Shown: positions 34,446-44,080, numbered from the stretch's first letter. The stretch: 64,000 bases of DNA from Porphyromonadaceae bacterium UBA7572 (GCA_002476625.1 DLLC01000070.1:41389-105388); one strand, 5' to 3'. Program-made: numbers and translations. Notes: generated by a model not told the origin, from the letters alone.

Positions 34446-35258
34446 ATGAAATTTAAAAGTATCATTTTGAGTTTAGCGGTGATTCTTGCCTGCGCATCGT
34501 GCAGCACAAAAAAGGAAGCACCCACTTTAGCGTATTTCCAAGACCTGAGACAAGCGGAAGGCACGCTGCCCGACAATGCCACTGGCTATAAAATAAAAAT
34601 CCAGCCCGACGATGAGTTGATTGTGACCATCACCTCTTCGAACCCCGAAGCCACTGCCATGTACAACGTGCCCCTGGGCAACCCCTCTATGAAGGGCAAC
34701 ATCAGCTCCTCCCAGTCGCCACGAATCCAGACCCACATCGTGGACCAGAGCGGTTTCATCAACATCCCCGTTTTAGGGAAAATCAAAGCCGCCGGCCTTA
34801 GCGTGAGCGAATTGGAGGCGGTGATTACCAACCGCGTGGAGACTCAGGTGAAGGACCCCTTCGTGCGCGTGGAGCTTATCAACTTCACGGTGAACGTGAT
34901 GGGCGAGGTGAAAGCGCCACAACGCCTGGTGGTGGGCAAGGAGCGCTTCTCGGTGCTCGACGCGCTCGCCGCCGCTGGCGACCTCACAGAATACGGCAAG
35001 CGCGACAATGTGCTGGTGATCCGCACCGAAAACGGCAAGAGCACCTACCACCGCCTCAACCTCTCCGACGCCAACATCTACGCATCACCCTACTTCTATC
35101 TGCAGCAGAACGACGTGGTGTATGTTGAGCCTAACCAGATCAAGACCGACAACTCAAAATACAACCAGTTCTCCGCCTACAAGCTATCGCAGCTGTCCAC
35201 TATCGTGAGCATGGCATCAGTGGTGGCGTCACTCGTGATTGCCCTCTGCATTAAATAA
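34446..35258 (+). CDS. polysaccharide export lipoprotein (Wza-like, SLBB)
   Basis: Outer-membrane export channel subunit of 270 residues. It has a lipoprotein signal with C16 (VILAC) and a second cysteine at C19. The Poly_export domain (IQPDDELIVTITSSNPEA, about residues 50-130) and one SLBB domain (VNVMGEVKAPQRLVV, about 155-240) follow. The C-terminus ends in a hydrophobic stretch (MASVVASLVIALCIK), as in other Bacteroidota homologues. It partners the Wzc-like protein encoded 20-30 bases downstream. Confidence 0.92.
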   Translation: MKFKSIILSLAVILACASCSTKKEAPTLAYFQDLRQAEGTLPDNATGYKIKIQPDDELIVTITSSNPEATAMYNVPLGNPSMKGNISSSQSPRIQTHIVDQSGFINIPVLGKIKAAGLSVSELEAVITNRVETQVKDPFVRVELINFTVNVMGEVKAPQRLVVGKERFSVLDALAAAGDLTEYGKRDNVLVIRTENGKSTYHRLNLSDANIYASPYFYLQQNDVVYVEPNQIKTDNSKYNQFSAYKLSQLSTIVSMASVVASLVIALCIK

Positions 35259-35290
35259 TTTACTTTTCTCCCCTCCTTGTGACAAACAAT

Positions 35291-37600
35291 ATGAAAACTC
35301 CTGCATCACTACACACATCGGCCCCCAAAGAATCATTGGGTGCATCCAACTTCCTACACACCGCAATTCACCATTGGTGGCTTTTTGCGCTGTCGTTTAT
35401 CTTCTGCTTTGGGATTCTTTTTATATATCTTCGCAAAACCCTCCCCTCATATATCGTATCATCTACCGTGCTGGTCGACGACCATTCATTGTCGTTCGCA
35501 GGAATTGGCAATCAAAAAAGCAATTCCATGCTGAAAAGTATGATGGGCGGTGGCGATGTGAACGTGTTTAACGAAATCGAAATTCTCGCTTCAGAAAACC
35601 TTACCGCCAAGACCGTTGCCGCACTTAACATCAACTGCCGCTACTATGAGAAAACAGGCTTCTTAAAAAAGAAAGACCACTACGGCACATCACCCATCAT
35701 CGTGGAGGCGCCAAAAGAGCTGTTCGACACCCTCTCGGTGACCCTGCCATTCAAAATTAAGGTATATGCCGACGGAAAAGCCGATATCACCGTGAAGAAA
35801 GGCATTTTCTCCAACTATGCAGAAGTGGAAGGCACAGAGCTCCCTGCCACTGTTAAAACACCATACGGACTTTTCGTGGTTAAACCCACACAATATTTCT
35901 CTCCAAAGCACGAATACAGCATCACTGCCTCGGTAGCTGGCTACGTTCCTGCCGCATTAAAACTTCAAAAAGACATGACCGTGGATTTGAAGGCCAAGAA
36001 AACCGACATCGTGTATATGGACGTGATGGACAACAATGTAAAGCGTGGACGCGACATCCTCAACACGCTTATTCGTCTCTACAATGAGCGCGGAATGAAA
36101 GAAAGCGACACGCAAGGCATGACCACCGCTCGCTTTATCGATGAGCGGCTCTCGCTTATCTACAAGAATTTGATGGGTAGTGAAGCAGAAATTGAAGCAT
36201 ACAAGAAAGCGCACAATCTGGTCGACCCATACACGCAAGCCAAAACCAGCATCATAAAAGGCGAAACAAGCGAAAGTGCCATCATCGCTCTCGAAACGCA
36301 GTACCGCATTGCGAGCATGATTAAGGGCTTTATCACCGACCCCGCCAACAAGCACTCACTCATTCCATTTGAGTCCGACTCGCTCTCTGCCAAAATGGTA
36401 AGATCATACAATGCGCTCATCACCAAGCGCCAGCACTTGGAAAGCTCCGCCAAGACCGACAACCCTGCTTTACTACAGCTCGACCAACAACTCAACGCCA
36501 TGCGCGAGAATATGCTGGGTAGCGTGAACAATGCCTTAGGCGCCATGCGCATCAAGATCGACAAAGCAAAAGATGTGCAAGGCGAGAGCAAGGGCGACAT
36601 CAACCAATTCGCCTCCAGCGAGCGCGAGACACGCAACCTCTATCGCAACCAAGCCATACAAAATGAACTCTACATCTTCCTGCTCCAAAAGCGAGAGGAG
36701 AATGCCCTGAAAATGGCAGCCGCGCAACCCAAGGGAACAATGGTAGATGAGGCGTATGCCGACAACGAACCGGCAAAGCCAAAGACGGCTCTATTCGCAT
36801 TCGTGGCGCTGTTCATGACGTTCGCACTTCCACTCTGCATTCTCTATATAAAGAAAATGCTCAGAAACAAGATTGCCAGCCAAGACGAGCTGGAAGCACT
36901 CACCCCTGCACACCTGTTGGGACAAATCAACCACGCCCATGAAGACGAACTTCGAGTGATTGCCGACACCAGCACCAAGAATGCCGAACTTTTCCGTTAT
37001 CTGAGAGGTAACGTGCAATTCCTGTTGCCTGAAAGCACCGACAAGGTGGTGCTCGTGACATCAGCAGTAGCTGCAGAAGGCAAATCATACATCGCAGCCA
37101 ACGTGGCGTCATCACTCGCTCTGATGGGCAAGAGAGTGGCACTCGTTGAACTCAACCTCCGAAAGCCTTCGCTTGGCGAGATGCTCGGAATCGATGCCTC
37201 CAAGGGCATGTCGGATTACCTCTCAAATGGAGAGCTGTCACTCCACGACATCGTGAGCACCACAACCGACGGGCTCGATGTGTATGTGGCTGGCACAGTG
37301 CCTCCCAACCCTTCCGAACTGCTGCAAGGCTCTCGAACAGCGCCACTGATGAAGCAGCTGCGTGAGCAATACGATTACGTGGTGGTGGATTCTGCATCAC
37401 TGGCAACGGCAAGCGACACCTTCTCGCTCACCAAGCACGCCGATGCCACCGTGGTGGTACTCCGCGCCAACTCCACCAAGCAAGCCTATGTGAAATGGAT
37501 CAATAGGCTCATGGCGGAAGGAAAACTCCGCAATGTGGGCTTTGTGCTTAACGGTGTGAAAAAATCCGACACCTCGATAAAAATCGGCAATGGCAAATAA
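35291..37600 (+). CDS. Wzc-like chain-length/tyrosine-kinase protein with degenerate kinase motifs
   Basis: Inner-membrane polysaccharide co-polymerase of 769 residues. It has a Wzz domain with flanking helices (about residues 35-55 and 495-520), long periplasmic coiled coils (about 270-470) and a cytoplasmic BY-kinase domain (about 560-740). Walker A is kept (AVAAEGKS, K598). Walker A' reads E620-L-N622-L-R624 in place of DxDxR, and the Walker B region is VVVDSAS (D700) rather than DTPP. No tyrosine cluster is present at the C-terminus, which ends SDTSIKIGNGK. It may control chain length without normal autophosphorylation. ATG at 35291 is preferred over a GTG 12 bases earlier. Its end overlaps the Wzy-like gene by 11 bases. 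Confidence 0.88.
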   Translation: MKTPASLHTSAPKESLGASNFLHTAIHHWWLFALSFIFCFGILFIYLRKTLPSYIVSSTVLVDDHSLSFAGIGNQKSNSMLKSMMGGGDVNVFNEIEILASENLTAKTVAALNINCRYYEKTGFLKKKDHYGTSPIIVEAPKELFDTLSVTLPFKIKVYADGKADITVKKGIFSNYAEVEGTELPATVKTPYGLFVVKPTQYFSPKHEYSITASVAGYVPAALKLQKDMTVDLKAKKTDIVYMDVMDNNVKRGRDILNTLIRLYNERGMKESDTQGMTTARFIDERLSLIYKNLMGSEAEIEAYKKAHNLVDPYTQAKTSIIKGETSESAIIALETQYRIASMIKGFITDPANKHSLIPFESDSLSAKMVRSYNALITKRQHLESSAKTDNPALLQLDQQLNAMRENMLGSVNNALGAMRIKIDKAKDVQGESKGDINQFASSERETRNLYRNQAIQNELYIFLLQKREENALKMAAAQPKGTMVDEAYADNEPAKPKTALFAFVALFMTFALPLCILYIKKMLRNKIASQDELEALTPAHLLGQINHAHEDELRVIADTSTKNAELFRYLRGNVQFLLPESTDKVVLVTSAVAAEGKSYIAANVASSLALMGKRVALVELNLRKPSLGEMLGIDASKGMSDYLSNGELSLHDIVSTTTDGLDVYVAGTVPPNPSELLQGSRTAPLMKQLREQYDYVVVDSASLATASDTFSLTKHADATVVVLRANSTKQAYVKWINRLMAEGKLRNVGFVLNGVKKSDTSIKIGNGK

Positions 37601-38969
37601 CGTACCGGCACATTACTTACTGGATAAGAAAGACATATTAATCCTTCGCTCCTTTTTCTTCCTCTTTTGGGTGTTGGGGTGCTTTAATTTCGTGTACCAA
37701 GAGCTGATACCGCCCTTAGAGGGGCTTCTTACGCCCATCAATATCGTTGGCGACGCTATGCTCATGCTGCTCAGCTTCTACACCCTCCGTAAGCCCACCG
37801 ACGCCTTGATTATAGCCTGCTTATTCATACTATCGTTTGTGAGTTCGTGTATCGCCAACAACCTTAGCCTGGTGCTGTGGGCGAATGGAACCCGCTCATT
37901 TTACGGAACCATTTTTTTGATTCCAGTTTTACGGTACATCTGGAGCAAGCCACTGCTATACAAAGAGTTCATCAGAACTTTCGACAAGCATATTTTCATC
38001 TGGCTTTGTGTTCAGGCCGTGTGCGTGGTGGAGCAGTTCATCAGATACGGCGCTGGCGACAAAGTGGGAGGCAGCTTTGGCGATGGCGGTTCGGGGATGG
38101 TGTCGTTTTGTATCTATTTCGCCTCCTTCTACCTTCTTAACAAACGAATCGACTACAAAAATGCTTTTCAAAGCATTCGCAAGAACATTGTGCTGGTGAT
38201 ACTGCTCTTCCCCACGTTCCTTAACGAAACGAAAGTGAGCTTCATATTGCTACTCATGTACTTCTTACTGCTCTTCCCTATCAATCGCGATTACATCAGG
38301 CGTGTGATTATGATGGCGCCTGTGGCAGTGATTATGATGGCAGGTGCAATTATAGTATATATCGACACCGTAGACCAAAGCGACAGCATGCTCGATCCTA
38401 AATTCCTAATGGAAGAGTATCTCTACAAAGACTACACCGAAGAAGAGATGGCTTCAGCGGTGGAGTGGATTATGGAGAACGAAACCAACATACCCGACTT
38501 GCCCCGGTTTGCAAAAATGGGCTTCATATCTTATGTAATCGAGCAAAATGGCAACCATTGGCTGGTGGGCTTAGGGCTTCAAGGGTTTAATGGCGCTACT
38601 AACATCAAACCCACTAAAGTGGTGGAAGAGTATAACTGGTTTTACCTCGGCACAAACCCATACGTGTGCTTTATTATAGTGCAGTTGGGGTTGCTTGGCT
38701 CGATCTGGGCTGTGATATTCTATTTTCTCCTTTACACATCCTGCCCATCCGGTTTCCGCAAGAACAAAAACATCAGCATCTACTCCATCCTGTCGCTTAT
38801 CATCATTCTTGCTTACGGCGACTTGATAAAAACGGCATCATTCTGCCTCATTTTTTTCACATTCACATTCCTTCAATGGACACCAAAAAATGTAAAAGAC
38901 GAGGACGTAGACGATATGGAATATGACAACGAAAAGGAGGGCGCAGCAGAAGTGCCACAAATGCAATAA
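37590..38969 (+). CDS. O-antigen/capsule polymerase-like protein (Wzy-type)
   Basis: The 459-residue protein has 10-12 predicted helices and a large periplasmic loop (about residues 265-350). The charged cytoplasmic tail is acidic (KDEDVDDMEYDNEKE). Wzy proteins have little sequence conservation. The assignment rests on topology, the large loop and the position directly after Wza-like and Wzc-like genes. The expected role is polymerising repeat units on undecaprenyl diphosphate. Base composition is visibly more AT-rich than the core genes, suggesting horizontal origin. Confidence 0.75.
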   Translation: MANNVPAHYLLDKKDILILRSFFFLFWVLGCFNFVYQELIPPLEGLLTPINIVGDAMLMLLSFYTLRKPTDALIIACLFILSFVSSCIANNLSLVLWANGTRSFYGTIFLIPVLRYIWSKPLLYKEFIRTFDKHIFIWLCVQAVCVVEQFIRYGAGDKVGGSFGDGGSGMVSFCIYFASFYLLNKRIDYKNAFQSIRKNIVLVILLFPTFLNETKVSFILLLMYFLLLFPINRDYIRRVIMMAPVAVIMMAGAIIVYIDTVDQSDSMLDPKFLMEEYLYKDYTEEEMASAVEWIMENETNIPDLPRFAKMGFISYVIEQNGNHWLVGLGLQGFNGATNIKPTKVVEEYNWFYLGTNPYVCFIIVQLGLLGSIWAVIFYFLLYTSCPSGFRKNKNISIYSILSLIIILAYGDLIKTASFCLIFFTFTFLQWTPKNVKDEDVDDMEYDNEKEGAAEVPQMQ

Positions 38970-38975
38970 ACGCGT

Positions 38976-40664
38976 ATGAGATACAGAACTGTCCTTTTTG
39001 CGATCATCACCACACTGGTTTCGCTCAGTGCTGGCGCACGCACACAAGAAATCACCGTTAGCACGCTTAATGGCGACCTCACAGCCAATTTGCGTAACAT
39101 ATTCAAGGGACTGAACAGCTCCGACATGGTGATCATCAACTTTGATAAGCCCGGAAAATATGTGCTAAGAGGCACCGTGGAATGCAATTCTAACATCGAG
39201 ATCAAAGGCGTGGGCTGCAAAAAAGTGACCATTGTGCTTGATAAGGTCAGCGATACCGAAGGCTTCAAGGCCTTCACCGACGACACCTTCATCAAAGTCT
39301 CTGGCACACGTAAGCGCCCCATCGCTGTATCGATCCACGATGTAACCATCAGCCTCAATTCGCACAAAGGTCTTTGGTGGGAGAAGGGCGAAAAGTTTGG
39401 CGTAAAAATATACCATGCCTGCAAGGTAGAAATCAACCGCGTTAATAGCTACGCAGACAATGCAGAATTCACAAACTTCGACCTGCGCGTGTGCAGCAAT
39501 GTGACCATCAAAAACTGCAACATCACCAATTACAACAATTGTACAACGGGGGGCATCATTTGGATCAGGGGCGAAGCCTGCAATGTGGAAATTTCCAACA
39601 ACACTTTCCGTAAATACGGCAACGATGAAGCCCTGGCCTTCTTTGGTGCCACTGTCGATGCACACACCGGGCAACAGGGCCTTGTGAAACGCGAAAACAT
39701 ACTTGTTTGCGACAATCAATTCATCTACGAACGCTCAAAAGGTGTTGATTGTCGCAATTTGTTCAACGATGTGCTCGTGTCTTACTTCTCTTTTGATGGA
39801 AAACATGCAGAAGGAGTCGGTTGCTGCAGCAAAAATGTGATGTTCACTGACAATAAATTTGAAATCAACTCTCTATGTAGAACCACTTTGGCATTCGGAT
39901 TTAATGCAGACGACACCCAAGAAAATGTGGCTATCGTTGCAAATGTTCTTACTAATCACCCAAAGAACTCAAAAGAAAAATACAACCACCAAGACATTGT
40001 GATAACAGACAATTCAGTAAAGCGCAGCCCCGTATACTTCTGTAGCAACACTATCAGCAACCACACGCCTGTGGTAAACAGCTACGGTGCCACCGGCAAT
40101 ACCATTGCGCTGCTGCGTGGCGGAAACATTCAAATGGAGGGCAACATCATCAACGACTATGCGCCGTCAAGCCCACTCACCCGAGAAAATTTAGGCACCA
40201 CGCTACTGTGGTGTGGCGAGCAAGGGGGCAGGGCTACGCTGCTTGGCAACAAAGCAACGGGACTGAAGATGCTTGCAATCGTGTCGGAGGGCGCCGGCAT
40301 CGATGATTTTTCAATCAGTGCCAGCTACAATCGCTTTGAGGGCGACACTCGCATCTATTGCAACAAGGTGCGCCGGCTAAACCTCATTTTCGACCGCAAC
40401 ACCTTTGTCTCGTCGGATATGAACTTCTTCCTGCAAGAGTTCGCAACAGATGGGAATTTGGTATTTATCAACAATGAGGTGCACGCTAAGAATGGGCAGT
40501 TGATGACACACTGGTCAGGCACAGCCACATCGTCGATGCACTTCCACACTCTGGAAGTGACTGGCAATTCCTTCTACGGAACTAATGGCGAAAAAGATGT
40601 GCTTCGCAATATCACAAATGTGCAGCGCAGAAATGTGAGCGGCAACATCTATTACCATCAATAA
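38976..40664 (+). CDS. exported right-handed beta-helix protein
   Basis: The 562-residue protein has a signal peptide (MRYRTVLFAIITTLVSLSAGA). It then has many short repeats of the parallel beta-helix type (VTIKNCNITNY, VEISNNTFRKYG, ILVCDNQFIYERS, NVMFTDNKFEI). Proteins of this fold in glycan loci are lyases, epimerases or polysaccharide-binding proteins, and no catalytic residues can be named here. It starts six bases after the Wzy-like gene, so it is probably cotranscribed. Its last 115 residues are clearly homologous to the tail of the mosaic pseudogene at 43.7-44.1 kb, which shows that a second member of this family once stood in the locus. Confidence 0.82.
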   Translation: MRYRTVLFAIITTLVSLSAGARTQEITVSTLNGDLTANLRNIFKGLNSSDMVIINFDKPGKYVLRGTVECNSNIEIKGVGCKKVTIVLDKVSDTEGFKAFTDDTFIKVSGTRKRPIAVSIHDVTISLNSHKGLWWEKGEKFGVKIYHACKVEINRVNSYADNAEFTNFDLRVCSNVTIKNCNITNYNNCTTGGIIWIRGEACNVEISNNTFRKYGNDEALAFFGATVDAHTGQQGLVKRENILVCDNQFIYERSKGVDCRNLFNDVLVSYFSFDGKHAEGVGCCSKNVMFTDNKFEINSLCRTTLAFGFNADDTQENVAIVANVLTNHPKNSKEKYNHQDIVITDNSVKRSPVYFCSNTISNHTPVVNSYGATGNTIALLRGGNIQMEGNIINDYAPSSPLTRENLGTTLLWCGEQGGRATLLGNKATGLKMLAIVSEGAGIDDFSISASYNRFEGDTRIYCNKVRRLNLIFDRNTFVSSDMNFFLQEFATDGNLVFINNEVHAKNGQLMTHWSGTATSSMHFHTLEVTGNSFYGTNGEKDVLRNITNVQRRNVSGNIYYHQ

Positions 40665-40706
40665 CATCTCTCACACATTAAGATAAAGGCAATGTATGTG
40701 GAGTGG

Positions 40707-41654
40707 CTAAAGCCTCTTTCTCATTCTATTCATTTTAATACACAATCGCAATAGCGGCGGGCAGTGAAGCAATGCGTGCAGCACTCGTGTTTTGAGAGGA
40801 TAAGTGCGTGTACTGTAGCCCATCACCCTCCTGTACCATGGGTGGCGCTTATCAATATTCTTCACCCAAAAGCCCAAGTGCTCCACTTCACGCACACGAA
40901 TGGTGTGCTCCGTGGCTTTGTCGAGCAAATTGGCTTCACCCAGATAAGTGCGCACTTCTTCAAAAAAGGCATTCCACAAATCCATCGACCACAATGTGCC
41001 CGCATCCGACAACGAATCAGGATTCAAATAATAGTGATACACGCAATCATTATAAATACCCACACGCTTCAAATACTTAGATAGACGCATGTTGATCAGC
41101 ACATCCTCGCTTGGCAAGCGCTTGTCTGCTGAGGGGAACACATCATCGTGCCAAACTTCACGCCTACTCATACAGAAGCAAGACCCATAGTTATTGCCTA
41201 TGGTGAGTGTGCGCATAAGGAACTGCTCACCATTTATCACACCTGTGAAACTATGGCGAAACATCGTGCGCTTTTCGCCCACAATGCGCAAAAAAGTGCC
41301 ATAGCACAAGTCAAGTTGCTCGCTTTCGCAATGGCGAAGGAGCAACTCAAGTGCGTTTTCTGGCAGCTCATCATCACTGTCGAGCGGCACAATATATTCA
41401 CCCGATGCGGCTGCCACACCACTTTTACGAGCCTCGGCCAAACCGGCATTTTTCTTGTGCACCACAACAATATTGCCATGCCTTTCGGCATAACGGTCAG
41501 CAATCTCACCAGCCCTATCCGGACTTCCGTCATCAACAAGCACAATCTCATAATCCTGAAAGCTCTGCTTCAGAACGCTATCAATGCAGCGAGACAGTGT
41601 GGCCTCCGTTTTATAAATAGGAATTGTAACCGATATTTTAGGGGTTCTTATCAT
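40707..41654 (-). CDS. family 2 glycosyltransferase
   Basis: GT2 enzyme of 315 residues. KISVTIPIYKTEATLSRCID and VLVDDGSPDRAGEI form the nucleotide site, and VPLDSDDELPENAL is the DXD-type metal site. The C-terminal third is basic (MNRMRKRL). It is the only minus-strand gene inside the plus-strand polysaccharide set, so it must be transcribed separately or was inserted or inverted. Start at 41654 (MIRTPKIS) was chosen. The frame continues 63 bases upstream through a hydrophobic segment, but that lies in the intergenic region. Confidence 0.87.
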   Translation of the reverse strand: MIRTPKISVTIPIYKTEATLSRCIDSVLKQSFQDYEIVLVDDGSPDRAGEIADRYAERHGNIVVVHKKNAGLAEARKSGVAAASGEYIVPLDSDDELPENALELLLRHCESEQLDLCYGTFLRIVGEKRTMFRHSFTGVINGEQFLMRTLTIGNNYGSCFCMSRREVWHDDVFPSADKRLPSEDVLINMRLSKYLKRVGIYNDCVYHYYLNPDSLSDAGTLWSMDLWNAFFEEVRTYLGEANLLDKATEHTIRVREVEHLGFWVKNIDKRHPWYRRVMGYSTRTYPLKTRVLHALLHCPPLLRLCIKMNRMRKRL

Positions 41655-41972
41655 ACCGTCAACGATTATCATATACAGCAAAAGTAGTAAAAAAAGGGGT
41701 GATACCAAAATCACCAATGAACAATTCTGATAATAGAATATAATAAAAGCGCGTATCTTTGCGTTATCGTTATGTTTATAAACCCAAACCTTCCATTAGG
41801 GCTTATGGTATTCAAGAGCCATCACACGTCCTAATTACCGATTTGGGATAACAGAAATTATCATCTCATGGCACAACGCATGTTCATTTACCCACACCAT
41901 TCCCACCGCAGTGATCTATACGGTGTGAACGAGCCACATATAATGCGTTACCATCACCCTAACTAATAAAGC
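41655..41972. other. AT-rich intergenic region between divergent glycosyltransferases
   Basis: This 318-base region holds a plus-strand -7 element TATCTTTGC at 41754-41762 without a clear -33 partner. It also holds a 32-codon open frame at 41868-41966 (MAQRMFIYPHHSHRSD start) that ends six bases before the next gene. The small frame resembles no protein I know and may be a gene remnant or chance. Confidence 0.4.
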
Positions 41973-43082
41973 ATGAACATTCTCATCCTCAATCTCATTC
42001 TCTCCACTGCTGAAAAAGGCGTCATCAAAAAGCGTGCCTCCATTTCCGACACGATGATTTGCACCTTTGCACGAGGATTTGCGGCATTAGGCCACGCGGT
42101 CACCATTGTTGCAGCTGAAGAGTTTCGACCTACGGGGAAGCTCCCCGAAGACGTGAAGATGGTGTTTTTGCCCTCACGAATGCCTAAGGTGTTCAAGCCC
42201 TCACTCCTTCCTTGGCCAATCGGGCTCGGCAAATACTTGAAAGGGAATTCAAGCAGCTTCCAGTTGGTCATCTCAAGCGAAGCATTCTCCATTGCCACTT
42301 TAATTGCCTCCAAATATTGCCCCGAAAAACTTATCGTATGGCAAGAAATGGCGTATCATCAAAGAAAGATGAAAAAAATACCATCAAAGCTTTGGCACAA
42401 CTTGGTGGTGCGATGCTATATCAACAAATGTTTGGTGGTGGCACGGTCGGAAAGAGCGCTCCACTTCATCTCACATTACACCAAGTGCCTGGCCAATGAA
42501 ATCGTAGACCATGGAGCCGATGGGCAAACCCTCTACCCCTCCGAGGATTCCGACGACTCGTTCGTGATTGTATCACAGCTCATACCCAGAAAAAACGTAG
42601 GCACGATGATTGATACTTTTGCACGGTTCATTGCCAATCCACCTTTTGCCCACTACAAGCTGCATGTGATAGGAGATGGAGTATTGGCCGGCAACATCAA
42701 GGAACAAATCAAAAAACGCCGTCTCTCCAGAAATGTGATTCTACATGGTTTCATGACCCACAAGCAAATGGCTTCATATTTGAGAAGCGCAAAAGCACTG
42801 CTGGTCAATACCAGTATGGACCTCAACATGGTCACCATACCAGAGTCAATCATCAGCGGAACGCCCGTGGTGATGAACACGATGCCCACAACGGCAAACT
42901 TCGTCAACGACAACCATCTTGGAATAGCTAAAGACGGGTGGGATGAAAGCACACTCATCGAGCTAATCGCCTCCTACGACTCTTACCATGCAGCATGCAT
43001 TAAAGCGCGAGACGGACTCACGAACATTGGTTGTGCAAAAAAGATGCTGAGCATCTTTGAACGATACATTAGCCAGCCATGA
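41973..43082 (+). CDS. family 4 glycosyltransferase
   Basis: The 369-residue GT-B enzyme has an N-terminal acceptor domain with GFAALGHAVTIVAAEEF. The C-terminal donor domain has SQLIPRKNVGTMIDTFA, HVIGDGVL, LHGFMTHKQMASYLRSA and IPESIISGTPVVMN. The last is the EX7E-like region that holds the nucleotide sugar in retaining GT4 enzymes. Its first line (MNILILNLILSTAEKGVIKK) is unusual. It lies 46 bases before the mosaic pseudogene and is part of the same run. Confidence 0.87.
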   Translation: MNILILNLILSTAEKGVIKKRASISDTMICTFARGFAALGHAVTIVAAEEFRPTGKLPEDVKMVFLPSRMPKVFKPSLLPWPIGLGKYLKGNSSSFQLVISSEAFSIATLIASKYCPEKLIVWQEMAYHQRKMKKIPSKLWHNLVVRCYINKCLVVARSERALHFISHYTKCLANEIVDHGADGQTLYPSEDSDDSFVIVSQLIPRKNVGTMIDTFARFIANPPFAHYKLHVIGDGVLAGNIKEQIKKRRLSRNVILHGFMTHKQMASYLRSAKALLVNTSMDLNMVTIPESIISGTPVVMNTMPTTANFVNDNHLGIAKDGWDESTLIELIASYDSYHAACIKARDGLTNIGCAKKMLSIFERYISQP

Positions 43083-43123
43083 TAAAGAATATCGCACTTT
43101 TTCTGTACTCAACACTCATTATC

Positions 43124-43452
43124 AGCCTATGGCACAAAAGATTTTACTTGTCAACAAATTCTACTATCCACGCGGTGGCGACTGCGTGGTGATGATGAAC
43201 ACCGAGTCGATGCTGCTCTCGGCAGGATATGATGTAGCGGTTTACTCTATGCAGTACCCCGGAACGGTAGACTCTCCCTATAAAAAATATTTTGCCTCGG
43301 AAGTGAATTTCAGTGGCGGCATATCCGAAAAGCTGAATGGGCTGAAGCGCACATTGGGCTTGGGCGACATCCGCACTTCATTCAAGCGCATTCTTGACGA
43401 TTTCAAACCCGATGTAGTGCACCTGCACAACATTCATTCCTATCTCTCCCCC
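43124..43452 (+). repeat. 329-bp direct repeat, copy 1
   Basis: Collinear without gaps with 45143-45471, about 85-90% identical by eye, with long identical blocks in the middle and at the 3' end (both end TATCTCTCCCCC). The copies lie 2019 bases apart in the same orientation. Confidence 0.9.
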
Positions 43453-44080
43453 AAAACAGAACAAAGAGACATAGTTCTCATTAACCGATTTGTTGACGAT
43501 AAAGAGGTTCGCGACTTGTTCAGCAAAGCCGCAGTGGTGGTCTATCCCTACATTTCAGCCACTCAAAGCGGCGTAATATCCATTGCCTCATATTTCAAGA
43601 AGCCTATTGTTCTTTCCGATGTGCCCTATTTCAAGGAGGTGGCGAGTGGCTACGATGGCGTGTATTTTTTTCCACAACGGCGACACCAACGACATGGCAC
43701 AAGCCATCAGCAAAGTCATCTTCAAAGCTAATAAGAATGTATTTGAAGGCTTCACCACCATATACTGCGACAAATTAAAATATCTTGACATCAACTTTGA
43801 AGACAACACGATAAAAAGCAGCAATATGAATTTTTTTCTTCATGAATTTGCCTCTGAGGGGGCGGTTAGATTCGTCGACAACACTGTAGCAGTGAACGGT
43901 GGAAATGGACAACTCATGACACACTGGGCCAACAGCGACCTCTTGAACATGAAATTTCACCAACTGACTGTCTGTGACAACACCTTCATTGGAGTAAATG
44001 ATGCAAACGACATGCTTCGCAATTTAAAAAATGTAGCAAAAAAGGCTGTAGCCCGTAACGCATACTATCAAAGTAAATGA
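43129..44080 (+). pseudogene. mosaic glycosyltransferase/beta-helix pseudogene
   Basis: Three unrelated pieces are joined. Bases 43129-43452 encode the first 108 residues of a family 4 glycosyltransferase, collinear without gaps with the intact gene at 45148. Bases 43453 to about 43725 encode the C-terminal donor domain of a different glycosyltransferase (VVVYPYISATQSGVISIASY, then PIVLSDVPYFKEVASGYDG). Bases from about 43729 encode about 115 residues homologous to the tail of the beta-helix protein at 38976-40664 (shared SSxMNFFLxEFA and NGQLMTHW). A run of seven T (43665-43671) shifts the frame. With six T the frame would read through all three pieces to the stop at 44078-44080. As given, translation ends at 43731. 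The stop overlaps the start of the next gene (ATGA). Confidence 0.85.
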
